From the NCBI GenBank assembly GCA_963719285.1, contig CAVRBO010000004.1, forward strand, positions 930,001-994,000: 64,000 nt of DNA. Reading direction: 5' to 3'. The translations under genes were made by a program, and so were the position numbers. Shown in pieces: positions 36,089 through 48,364 of this stretch (within the stretch, counting starts at the first letter, position 1; each line of letters starts with the position of its first letter). The stretch is from C-114 sp963719285. Its GTDB lineage: Bacteria; Chloroflexota; Limnocylindria; Limnocylindrales; CSP1-4. The notes beneath the pieces are model-generated. The model did not search any database, was not told where the DNA came from, and was given only the letters and a program-made list of their open reading frames with translations.

Positions 36089-37408
36089 TCAGACCTGGTA
36101 CGCGGCCTCGCCATGGACGGCGATGTCGAGTCCCGCGTCTTCCTGGGCGGACGGGACGCGGATCCCGAGGACCACGTCGATGGCCTTGACGATGATGAGC
36201 GTGGCCACGACCGCATAGCCGATGGTGGCCGCGACCGCCAGCAGCTGGGTCCCGACCTGGCCGGGGTTGCCGTCGACCAGGCCCTTGTAGGCTTCCTGGA
36301 CCGCCGATGTGGCGAACACGCCCGTCGCGATCGCGCCGAACATGCCACCGACCCCGTGGACCGCGAACACGTCGAGTGCATCGTCGACGCGCGACCGTGC
36401 ACGAAGCAGCGTGGCGCTGTAGCACAGGCCGCCAGCGATGAGGCCGATGATGAGCGCGCCGCCCGGAGTCACGAAGCCCGAGGCCGGAGTGATCGCGACG
36501 AGGCCGGCCACCGAGCCGCACGCGGCGCCGACGACGCTGACCTTCCCGGTCCGGAGGTAGCTGACACCCACCCAGGTGATGGTCGCGGCGGCGGCGGCCG
36601 TGTTGGTGACCACGAACGCGCTCGCGGCGAGGCCCCCGGCGGTCAACGCGGAGCCCGCGTTGAATCCGAACCAGCCGAACCACAGCAGGCCGGCGCCGAG
36701 CACGGTCATCGGCACGTCATGGGGTTCCTTGCTGTCCCCGTTCATCACCCGCTTGCCGATCAGGATCGCGACGATGAGGGCGGAGACGCCCGAGCTGATG
36801 TGGACCACGGTCCCGCCCGCGAAGTCGAGGGCGCCGGCCTTGAACAGCCAGCCGTCGGCCGACCACACCCAGTGGGCGATCGGCGAGTAGACGAGGATCG
36901 ACCAGAGGATCGTGAAGACCACGAATGATCCGAACCGCTTCCGCTCGGCGAACGCGCCGGTGATGAGCGCCGGCGTGATCGCCGCGAACATGAGTTGGAA
37001 CGCCGCGAACAGCAGGAACGGGATCGTCACCGCATAGACGGTGCTCGGCGCGAGGCCCACGTTGTTGAACCCGACGTAGTCGAGATTGCCGATGAGGCCC
37101 ATCCCGTTGACGTCCGGTCCGAACGCGAGGCTGAATCCGACGAGGACCCATACGACGCTCACGAGGGCCAGCCCGAAGAAGCTGTGCATGACCGTCGAGA
37201 GGACGTTCTTGCGCCGGACGAGCCCGCCGTAGAACAGCGCGAGCCCGGGCAGCATGATCATCACCAGGGCCGTGGACGCCAGCATCCAGGCGGTGTCCCC
37301 GTGGTCGATCTCGCCAGGCTCGGCGGCCGCGACGCCTGCCGGCAGGGCGGCCAGCAGGACCCCGACGATGCCGAGTCCGACCGCCAGCCGGCGGATTCTT
37401 CGTGTCAT
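36089..37408 (-). CDS. amt: Ammonium transporter Amt (canonical)
   Basis: A 439-residue Amt with a cleavable signal peptide (LAVGLGIVGVLLAALPAGVAAAE) and about 11 helices. Pore histidines are in VVHISSGVSALIVAIL and AVHGVGGMFGAIATGVFA; the signature GLLWFGWFGFNAGSALTAGG is intact. ATG 37408 has GGAGG eight bases upstream; an in-frame ATG at 37423 would leave no room for it. Shorter and more typical than the first Amt in the window. No PII gene adjacent; gltB is the next large gene upstream, in line with an ammonium-assimilation theme. Confidence 0.94.
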   Translation of the reverse strand: MTRRIRRLAVGLGIVGVLLAALPAGVAAAEPGEIDHGDTAWMLASTALVMIMLPGLALFYGGLVRRKNVLSTVMHSFFGLALVSVVWVLVGFSLAFGPDVNGMGLIGNLDYVGFNNVGLAPSTVYAVTIPFLLFAAFQLMFAAITPALITGAFAERKRFGSFVVFTILWSILVYSPIAHWVWSADGWLFKAGALDFAGGTVVHISSGVSALIVAILIGKRVMNGDSKEPHDVPMTVLGAGLLWFGWFGFNAGSALTAGGLAASAFVVTNTAAAAATITWVGVSYLRTGKVSVVGAACGSVAGLVAITPASGFVTPGGALIIGLIAGGLCYSATLLRARSRVDDALDVFAVHGVGGMFGAIATGVFATSAVQEAYKGLVDGNPGQVGTQLLAVAATIGYAVVATLIIVKAIDVVLGIRVPSAQEDAGLDIAVHGEAAYQV

Positions 37409-37889
37409 CCGATAAGCCTCCATCCCTGCGTGTCCCGATCTCCGCGTGACCAGCCCGTCTGACGCCGGTCCCGCCCATGGACATGCTGGACGCAGACGAG
37501 GGCCCAAACGAGGGCAGGAGGGTCGCGGGTGGGTGGCGGACGGGTTACCCCTCGACCGCCGGCGGTTGCGGCGCGGTAGCGGACCGCCCGTAACGGGCGG
37601 TCCGGGAGGCGTTCGATGCGCGGGCCGGGTGGCTCGGGCGCCCGCTCGACGAAGGGCCGTCGCCACTCGGGCGCCTCGAACGGAGGCGCCCAGTAGTCAG
37701 TCTCGCGACGCTCGCACCCGGCCGTTCCGCGGACCCGACGCCACCGCACAGGACCACCCTCATCCATCCGAATGACGGGTCGTCATGACCGTCGACAGGG
37801 TCGGGCGCGACCATAGGGTGGGGTTCATGCGGTTCAGGGGCGCGCATCGTGCGCATCAAGGACCAGGCATCACCCGAAGGATCACCACG
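37409..37889. other. Intergenic stretch between amt and small gene, with a hairpin
   Basis: No convincing gene here. A perfect 10-bp inverted repeat (37581-37590 with 37594-37603, loop TAA) lies about 180 bases upstream of the amt start and could be a leader attenuator or the terminator of something unseen. A minus-strand frame of 120 codons overlaps the amt start by four bases, but its composition (Arg/Pro/Trp-rich, no start signal) argues against it being real. Confidence 0.4.
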
Positions 37890-38138
37890 ATGACGACGGC
37901 GACCGAGACGATCAGCGCAGCGACGCTCATCGACCGTGATCACCTGGCGGCGGCGGGGCTCTACATCGCGGCGATCGTGGCCGGCGACCCGGTCTGCGCG
38001 CTCCTGGGCGAGCCGCACGCGACGGTCGAATCGGAGCGGCTCTGGGACCTGTTCGTCGAGCGCTACGCCGCGGTCGCGACGGGCGCGTACGCCAAGCACG
38101 GCGCGGACCTGCTGCGGATCGCGCTCTCGAGCCTGTAG
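37890..38138 (+). CDS. Hypothetical 82-residue protein
   Basis: A small, mostly helical protein (DRDHLAAAGLYIAAIVAGDP, then ERLWDLFVERYAAVATGAYA) with no recognised domain. ATG 37890 follows a short ACC-rich leader without a clear Shine-Dalgarno site. Natural amino-acid balance supports coding. Its stop is about 25 bases from the convergent gltB stop. Confidence 0.55.
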   Translation: MTTATETISAATLIDRDHLAAAGLYIAAIVAGDPVCALLGEPHATVESERLWDLFVERYAAVATGAYAKHGADLLRIALSSL

Positions 38139-38163
38139 CGCTCCGGCGCCCGGTGACCGCGGG

Positions 38164-42801
<4,638 letters not shown>

Positions 42802-42940
42802 CCGTCGCCACACCGTAGGGCGCGCCGCGGTTGCGGTCGGTCTCGAACCGTGACCGCTTACGTTGCCGTTGGGTGCCGCTCGCCGTTCGCGGAGGCGCGT
42901 AAGATGACTTCCCGGCGGTACGTGAAAGGGGACGACAGCG

Positions 42941-43462
42941 ATGGGTGGCCTTGTGAAGGGGCTCGTGCGGCTGGTCATGCTCGGCTGGATCGCGGCCTGG
43001 GTCGGCGGCGTGATCGGCGCGATCGCGGTCAAGCGCCGCACCATCGTCCGGGACGACCCGGACGCCGACGAAGTCGTCCTCGTGGCGGTCTTCGGGCCGC
43101 TCGACTTCGCCAGCACCGCTCGGCACTTCCGCGGCGGCACCGTCGAGACCTGGTTCGGCGGAGGCGTCGTCGACCTGCGCGGCGCGGTCCTCGATCCGGG
43201 CGGTGCCGACCTGACCCTGCGCGCGGTCTTCGGAGGCGGCCAGATCATCGTTCCCGAGGGCTGGCGGGTGGCGACCACGATGCGTGGCCTCGGCGGGGTG
43301 GGCGATGGACGACCCACCGACGAGGAGGCACCGGACGGCCCCGAGCTGCGGATCGACGCCTCGGTCCTCTTCGGCGGCTACGCGATCTCGACCTCCGAGC
43401 CGGGATCGGACCCGGCCCAGGAGCACGCCTCGTGGCGGGCCGTGCCCATCGAGGTGTCCTGA
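42941..43462 (+). CDS. LiaF-C-like small envelope protein
   Basis: A 173-residue protein with one N-terminal membrane helix (LVRLVMLGWIAAWVGGVIGA) and a C-terminal all-beta domain resembling the LiaF/DUF2154 cell-wall-active-antibiotics response domain. The repeating pattern is VAVFGPLDFASTARHFRGGT, TWFGGGVVDLRGAVLDPGG and VFGGGQIIVPEGWRVATT. Such domains act in cell-envelope stress sensing in Firmicutes; here no LiaRS pair is adjacent. Domain by pattern, role inferred. Confidence 0.7.
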   Translation: MGGLVKGLVRLVMLGWIAAWVGGVIGAIAVKRRTIVRDDPDADEVVLVAVFGPLDFASTARHFRGGTVETWFGGGVVDLRGAVLDPGGADLTLRAVFGGGQIIVPEGWRVATTMRGLGGVGDGRPTDEEAPDGPELRIDASVLFGGYAISTSEPGSDPAQEHASWRAVPIEVS

Positions 43463-43492
43463 GCGTCCAGCGCTCGTCGCCGGCGGGGCGGG

Positions 43493-43855
43493 TCAGCCCG
43501 GCTGGGGCTCGGCCTCGACGAGGCGGAGGAGATCGATCGCCGACGCGAGATCGGCATTGACGATCCGTCGCGCGGCATCCAGCAACTCGTACAGCCCGGG
43601 ATCGCGGACCGAGTAGATCACGGTCGTGCCGCGCCGCTCCGTGACGACGATGTTGCGGCTGCGCAGGATCGCCAGCTGCTGGGAGATCGACGACCCGGGG
43701 GCACCGATCGCCTCCTGGAGCTGGCCGACGCTGAGCGGTCCCGTCCGGAGCAGCTCCAGGATCCGGATCCGCATCGGATGTGCGAGCGCCTTGAAGAATG
43801 CTGCTCTGAACCGGCGGAGGGCCTCCGGATCATCGCGCCGCGGGCTGTCGATCAC
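43493..43855 (-). CDS. ArsR-family winged-helix transcriptional regulator
   Basis: A 120-residue repressor-type protein: KALAHPMRIRILELLRTGPL, recognition helix around GAPGSSISQQLAILRSRNIV, and wing VTERRGTTVIYSVRDPGLYE. No cysteine pair for metal sensing was seen, so the signal is unlikely to be a heavy metal. It diverges from a small unknown gene across an AT-rich region with dyads. Confidence 0.85.
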   Translation of the reverse strand: MIDSPRRDDPEALRRFRAAFFKALAHPMRIRILELLRTGPLSVGQLQEAIGAPGSSISQQLAILRSRNIVVTERRGTTVIYSVRDPGLYELLDAARRIVNADLASAIDLLRLVEAEPQPG

Positions 43856-43887
43856 CGGCGCACCTTAGCGGCCGGCTCGCTTCCACG

Positions 43888-43936
43888 CAACTATTCGAAT
43901 GTAGCAAGAACCGGAGATATCCGGTATGATTGGTGC
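43888..43936. promoter_or_regulatory. Divergent promoter with dyads for ArsR-type regulator
   Basis: AT-rich stretch containing an imperfect dyad CTATTCGAATGTAG (43891-43904, centred on TTCGAA) and a second near-palindrome CCGGAGATATCCGG (43911-43924). A TATGAT -10-like box at 43925-43930 ends seven bases before the ATG at 43937, which predicts a leaderless transcript. The dyads are candidate ArsR operators. Confidence 0.55.
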
Positions 43937-44416
43937 ATGAGAGACAGGCTGGAGGCGCTTGGCGCCGTCGAGACGCCGCTGCCCCCGGCGGAGCCGTGGG
44001 CGTTCCCGGTGAACCAGAGCGCCAGTGGGCACGACATCGAGATCACCCTCCTGTCGTTCACCCTTGTCGGCGAGTTCGCCCGGCTGACCGGCCTGGTGCG
44101 CCTGAGCGCCCCGACGGACGTCCGCCTGGCCACCGTCCCGGCGCTGTCCCTCGAGGGTGCCGACGGACCGCCGCTCGTGCCGGTCTCGGCCCACGTCCTG
44201 CCCCAGGGCACGCTCGCCTGGGTGTCCTGGCTCTTCCGCAGCCCGTCCCTGGGGACGACCTCGTTCGAGGCGCGGATCGAGCGGGTCGACCTCGCCTACC
44301 AGATCGGCAAACGCCCGACTGCCGCCTTCAGCGGGCCGTGGGCCTTCCACTTCGACCTTCCGCCGATCGGCGAGCCGGTCACCGCCGGCCCGACCATGGT
44401 CGCGCCGCTCGCCTGA
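43937..44416 (+). CDS. Hypothetical protein, target of the adjacent ArsR-like regulator
   Basis: A 159-residue soluble protein of unknown function, probably beta-rich (DIEITLLSFTLVGEFARLTG, VPVSAHVLPQGTLAWVSWLF). No motif, signal peptide or helix was recognised. It faces the ArsR-like gene across an 81-base region with dyads and a -10 box, so it is likely under that regulator and translated without a leader. Confidence 0.65.
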   Translation: MRDRLEALGAVETPLPPAEPWAFPVNQSASGHDIEITLLSFTLVGEFARLTGLVRLSAPTDVRLATVPALSLEGADGPPLVPVSAHVLPQGTLAWVSWLFRSPSLGTTSFEARIERVDLAYQIGKRPTAAFSGPWAFHFDLPPIGEPVTAGPTMVAPLA

Positions 44417-44469
44417 CCCGGCGCCGACCCCGGCCGTCGACCCTCGACGATCGACTCAGGTCCGTCGCC

Positions 44470-44790
44470 TCAGGAGGCTCGCTTGCGACCTCGCTTGCTG
44501 AGCGGCGATCGGCTGAACAGCAACGTGTTCGGATGGTCGCGATGGACACCGACCGACACTTTCGCGTTGAGTCGCCTGATGACGCGGTTCGCAGCCGCGC
44601 GGGCCGTCGCGAGCTTCGCGCTACCGAGGTCCCATGGCCAGACGGAGCTCTCGGGACCGGCACTCACTTCGTTGACGAGTTTTTCGATCTCGGCATCGCG
44701 TGGGTTGACCTTGCGCGTCGTGGTCCGGGCCCTCCGCAGTTCATCGATGCTGAATGGCTTGCCGACCTTGATGACGTTGTACTTGGTCAA
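44470..44790 (-). CDS. Hypothetical 106-residue basic protein
   Basis: Starts at TTG 44790 (LTKYNVIKVGKPFSIDELRR). Basic, with a central helix-rich part (KLATARAAANRVIRRLNAKV) and a Lys/Arg-rich tail ending GRKRAS. Less GC-rich at third positions than its neighbours, suggesting later arrival. Its size and charge could fit a nucleic-acid-binding protein, but no domain is recognised. Confidence 0.5.
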   Translation of the reverse strand: MTKYNVIKVGKPFSIDELRRARTTTRKVNPRDAEIEKLVNEVSAGPESSVWPWDLGSAKLATARAAANRVIRRLNAKVSVGVHRDHPNTLLFSRSPLSKRGRKRAS

Positions 44791-44948
44791 GGAACGAGGC
44801 CTCCCGAGGCAACGTACAGCACTCCCCACTGAGGACCGTAATGATGCCGCAGATCGCGCGTCGCGGCACGCACCTTGCGCATCTTCGTGCATCGGGAGGA
44901 TTCAATCGCTCGCGGCCCCTCGTCACTCCCGAAATTGAAGGGCGGACG

Positions 44949-46007
44949 CTATGGCGGAGCGACCGGGCGGCTGCTGTCGCGGACGATCAGGACAGGCTCC
45001 AGCAACGTGATCCCGGTGGTCGGGGCCTCGGCGGCACGACGCGGCTGGATGGCCCGCCGGATCGAAGCGTCGATGTCGCGGACCGCGAGCGCCCCCGCTT
45101 CGCGCAGCGGCTGACCGACCGTCGAAAGCGACGGCCAGAAATGCGAGGCCTCGGCGATGTTGTCGACGCCGATCACGGACAGGTCCTCCGGGATGCGCCG
45201 GCCGAGCCGATGCGCCCCGTGCAGGATGCCCAGGGCCATCTGGTCGTTCGAGGCGAAGATCGCGTCGATGTCGGGCGACGCTTCGAGGAGCCGGTACAGG
45301 GCCTGCTCGCCGCTGTTGGCCGTCCAGTCGCCCACGGCCGCCAGGTCGTCGGAGGCGTCCAGGCCATGCGCCCGGAGTGTCGCCCGCCAGCCGGCCCGGC
45401 GCTGCTGAGCCTCCCACCATGCGAGCGGACCGGTGACGATCGCGACGTTGCGCGCCCCACCCGCCAGCAGGTGCTCGGTGGCGAGGCGGCCGATGGCGAC
45501 GTTGTCGATCCCGATCGACGGCAGCGTCGTCTGCCCGTCCATCCCCCCGACGAGCATCACCGGGACCGGAAATCCGGGACTGCGCCCATGCGACCAGACC
45601 CGGTTCGTGCCGACCTCGGGGATGGCCCAGATGATCCCGTCCACCTGGCGCGAGAAGAGGCTGCTCAGGAGCTCGTCCACGTCGTTCGTGGCCGGCTCGT
45701 GGATGAGGTTCAGCGAGATCGCGTAGCCCATGTCGGCGGCCTGCTGCTCGATCCCGGTCAGGACCCTGGACGGTCCGAAGTACTCGAGCCCATAGGCGAC
45801 CACACCCAGGATGTGACTCCGGCCCTGGGTCAGGCTCCGGGCCATCATGTTCGGCGCATAGCCCGTGTCGGTGATGATCTGCTTGACCCGGTCGTACGTC
45901 TCGGGCGACACGTCGGGGCGGTTGTTGAGCACGCGCGAGACGGTCTGGGTCGAGACTCCGGCGGCTTCCGCCACTTCCTTGATCGTCAGGCGCCTGCGTC
46001 GGGTCAT
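44949..46007 (-). CDS. LacI-family repressor of the arabinose operon
   Basis: A 352-residue LacI/GalR regulator. The DNA-binding helix-turn-helix reads TIKEVAEAAGVSTQTVSRVL, then NNRPDVSPETYDRVKQII and the hinge helix MARSLTQGRS. The periplasmic-binding-like sensor domain follows (DGIIWAIPEVGT, AIFASNDQMALGILHGAHRLG). Divergent from araA, with two LacI-type operators between. Probably an AraR-like repressor released by L-arabinose or a derivative; ligand inferred from position. Confidence 0.9.
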   Translation of the reverse strand: MTRRRRLTIKEVAEAAGVSTQTVSRVLNNRPDVSPETYDRVKQIITDTGYAPNMMARSLTQGRSHILGVVAYGLEYFGPSRVLTGIEQQAADMGYAISLNLIHEPATNDVDELLSSLFSRQVDGIIWAIPEVGTNRVWSHGRSPGFPVPVMLVGGMDGQTTLPSIGIDNVAIGRLATEHLLAGGARNVAIVTGPLAWWEAQQRRAGWRATLRAHGLDASDDLAAVGDWTANSGEQALYRLLEASPDIDAIFASNDQMALGILHGAHRLGRRIPEDLSVIGVDNIAEASHFWPSLSTVGQPLREAGALAVRDIDASIRRAIQPRRAAEAPTTGITLLEPVLIVRDSSRPVAPP

Positions 46008-46060
46008 CCGTTCAAACCTCGCGTCGGGAGTGCCGCGCCGCCATCGGTCCGGGACCGCCC

Positions 46061-46084
46061 GTTAGCGCTACCGTTAGCGCTAAC
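46061..46084. promoter_or_regulatory. Tandem LacI-type operators
   Basis: Two near-identical palindromes, GTTAGCGCTAC (46061-46071) and GTTAGCGCTAAC (46073-46084), with the central CG of LacI-family sites. They lie between the divergent repressor and araA starts, 12 bases centre to centre, close to one helical turn, so two dimers would bind on nearly the same face. Likely autoregulation and ara repression. Confidence 0.85.
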
Positions 46085-46118
46085 ATCCACGGTATCACCG
46101 CCACGGAGACGGAGGCGC

Positions 46119-47624
46119 ATGAAGCCGCTCGGCGAGTTCGAGGTCTGGTTCGTCACGGGGAGCCAGGAGATGTACGGCGACGAGGCCCTGCGCCAGGTCG
46201 CCGTCAACGCCCGCACGGTGGCCGAGGCGCTCGACGCCTCGTCCGACGTGCCGGTCCGGATCGTCCATCGCCCCGTCGTGACCTCGTCGGAGAGCATCGT
46301 CGCGACCTGCCGCGAGGCGAACGCGTCCGACACCTGCGTCGGCGTCATCCTCTGGATGCACACGTTCTCGCCGGCCCGGATGTGGATCGCCGGCCTCCAG
46401 GCGCTCCAGAAGCCGCTGCTCCACCTCCACACGCAGTTCAACCGCGACCTGCCGTGGGGCGAGATCGACATGGACTTCATGAACCTGCACCAGGCGGCCC
46501 ACGGGGACCGCGAGTTCGGGTTCATCGAGACCCGTCTCGGAGTGGCCCGCAAGACCGTCGCCGGCCACTGGCAGGACCCGTATGTCGCCGCACGGATCGC
46601 GGCGTGGGCGCGGGCAGCATGCGCCTGGCGCGAGGCGCACCGGCTCAAGGTCGCCCGCTTCGGCGACACGATGCGCCACGTCGCCGACACGGAGGGCGAC
46701 AAGGTCGAGGCCCAGGTCCGCCTCGGGGTCGCGGTCAACGGATACGCCGTCGGCGATCTCGCGGAGGCGGTCCGGGCCGTGCCCGACGCGGCCGTCGACG
46801 AGCTCCTCGACGCCTACGCCGAGCAGTACGACGTCGTCCCGGAGCTGCGCGCGGGCGGCGCGCGTCGAGCGGAGCTTCAGGAGGCCGCCCGGATCGAGGC
46901 GGCGCTGCGCGAGTTCCTCGTCGCGGGTGGCTTCGGGGCGTTCACCGACACGTTCGAGAACCTCGCCGGCCTGAAGCAGCTGCCGGGGATCGCCGCCCAG
47001 CGGCTCATGGCGGACGGCTACGGTTTCGGCGCCGAGGGCGACTGGAAGACCGCCGTGCTCGTGCGGCTGGTCAAGGTCATGACGGCGGGCCTGCCCGGCG
47101 GCACCTCGTTCATGGAGGATTACACCTACCACCTGGACCCGGCGGGACCGGTGGTGCTCGGCGCCCACATGCTCGAGGTCTGCCCGACGATCGCCGCCGG
47201 ACGGCCGCGCTGCGAGATCCACCCGCTTTCGATCGGGTCGCGCTCGGATCCGGTCCGCCTCGTGTTCGACGCCGCGCCCGGTCCGGCCTTCGTGGCCGGC
47301 ATGACCGACCTGGGCGACCGCTTTCGGATCGTGGCGAGCACGATCGACATCGTGGGCTCCGAGGAGCCCCTCCCGAGACTGCCGGTGGCGCGGGCCGTCT
47401 GGCGCCCGCGACCGGACCTGCGCACGGCCGTGGAGGCGTGGCTCATGGCCGGCGGGGCGCACCACACGGTCCTGAGCCGGGCGATCGACACGGAGCCGCT
47501 GGCCGACTTCGCGGAGATGGCCGGCATCGAGTTCCTGCACATCGACGGGACGACCGACATCCGGTCGTTCCGCAACGAGCTGCGCTGGAACCAGGCCTGG
47601 TACCGCCTGGCCCGAGGGTTCTGA
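46119..47624 (+). CDS. araA: L-arabinose isomerase AraA
   Basis: A 501-residue cytoplasmic enzyme converting L-arabinose to L-ribulose with Mn2+. FEVWFVTGSQEMYGDEALRQ at the N-terminus, CVGVILWMHTFSPARMWIAG and LLHLHTQFNRDLPWGEIDMD are strong AraA signatures. The catalytic and metal residues lie in FGAEGDWKTA, GGTSFMEDYTYHLDP, GAHMLEVCPTIA and the late AGGAHHTVLSRAID. ATG 46119 is preceded by GGAGG. The stop shares a base with araD (TGATG). Confidence 0.97.
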   Translation: MKPLGEFEVWFVTGSQEMYGDEALRQVAVNARTVAEALDASSDVPVRIVHRPVVTSSESIVATCREANASDTCVGVILWMHTFSPARMWIAGLQALQKPLLHLHTQFNRDLPWGEIDMDFMNLHQAAHGDREFGFIETRLGVARKTVAGHWQDPYVAARIAAWARAACAWREAHRLKVARFGDTMRHVADTEGDKVEAQVRLGVAVNGYAVGDLAEAVRAVPDAAVDELLDAYAEQYDVVPELRAGGARRAELQEAARIEAALREFLVAGGFGAFTDTFENLAGLKQLPGIAAQRLMADGYGFGAEGDWKTAVLVRLVKVMTAGLPGGTSFMEDYTYHLDPAGPVVLGAHMLEVCPTIAAGRPRCEIHPLSIGSRSDPVRLVFDAAPGPAFVAGMTDLGDRFRIVASTIDIVGSEEPLPRLPVARAVWRPRPDLRTAVEAWLMAGGAHHTVLSRAIDTEPLADFAEMAGIEFLHIDGTTDIRSFRNELRWNQAWYRLARGF

Positions 47625-48364
47625 TGGCGTCGCCCGCCCTGCCGGCGCTCGCCGACCTGCGCGAGGCCGTCTGGGACGCCAACCAGGCGATCGTCCGGGC
47701 GGGGCTCGTGACCCTGTCGTTCGGCAACGCGAGCGGGATCGACCGCGAGCATGGCATCGTCGTCATCAAGCCGAGCGGGATGCCGTACGGCGAGCTGCGG
47801 CCGGAGGACCTGGTCGCCGTGAGCCTCGCCGACGGACGGGTGCTCGGCGGCGACCGGCGGCCCTCGTCGGACACGCCCACCCACCTCGTCCTGTACCGGC
47901 GATTCCCCGACGTGGGCGGGGTGGTCCACACCCATTCGGTCGCGGCCGTCGGCTGGGCCCAGGCCGGCCGGCCGATCCCGCCGTTCGGCACGACCCACGC
48001 GGATCACTTCCACGGCTCGGTGCCGGTCACCCGACAGCTGCGGCCCGCCGAGATCGCCGGCGCCTACGAGGAGGAGACCGGCCTCGCCATCGTCGAGGCG
48101 CTGTCCGCCGCCGGCCTGACGGCCACGGAGATGCCGGCCACGCTCGTCGCCTCGCACGGGCCGTTCACCTGGGGCCTGGGCCCTGGTGCGGCGTCCGACA
48201 ACGCGATCGCCCTCGAGATCGTCGCGGCCATGGCGAAGATCACGGTCGAGCTGGACCCGGCGACCGCCCCGATCGCGACCGAGCTCCTGGAGCGCCACTT
48301 CCGCCGCAAGCACGGCCCGACGGCGTACTACGGCCAGCCGCGCGCTGGCGAGGACGACCGGTGA
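47624..48364 (+). CDS. araD: L-ribulose-5-phosphate 4-epimerase AraD
   Basis: A 246-residue class II aldolase-like epimerase giving D-xylulose 5-phosphate. Substrate loop GLVTLSFGNASGIDREHGIV and IKPSGMPYGELRPEDLVAV, and the zinc histidines in GVVHTHSVAAVGWAQAGRPI plus the later HGPFTWG. Coupled to araA upstream and overlapping araB by four bases (GTGA). Confidence 0.96.
   Translation: MASPALPALADLREAVWDANQAIVRAGLVTLSFGNASGIDREHGIVVIKPSGMPYGELRPEDLVAVSLADGRVLGGDRRPSSDTPTHLVLYRRFPDVGGVVHTHSVAAVGWAQAGRPIPPFGTTHADHFHGSVPVTRQLRPAEIAGAYEEETGLAIVEALSAAGLTATEMPATLVASHGPFTWGLGPGAASDNAIALEIVAAMAKITVELDPATAPIATELLERHFRRKHGPTAYYGQPRAGEDDR

Noticed and set aside
37405..37767. 120-codon minus-strand frame whose stop overlaps the amt start by four bases
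   Set aside because: Overlap looks suggestive, but there is no ribosome site, no natural composition at the C-terminal half and no recognisable domain.
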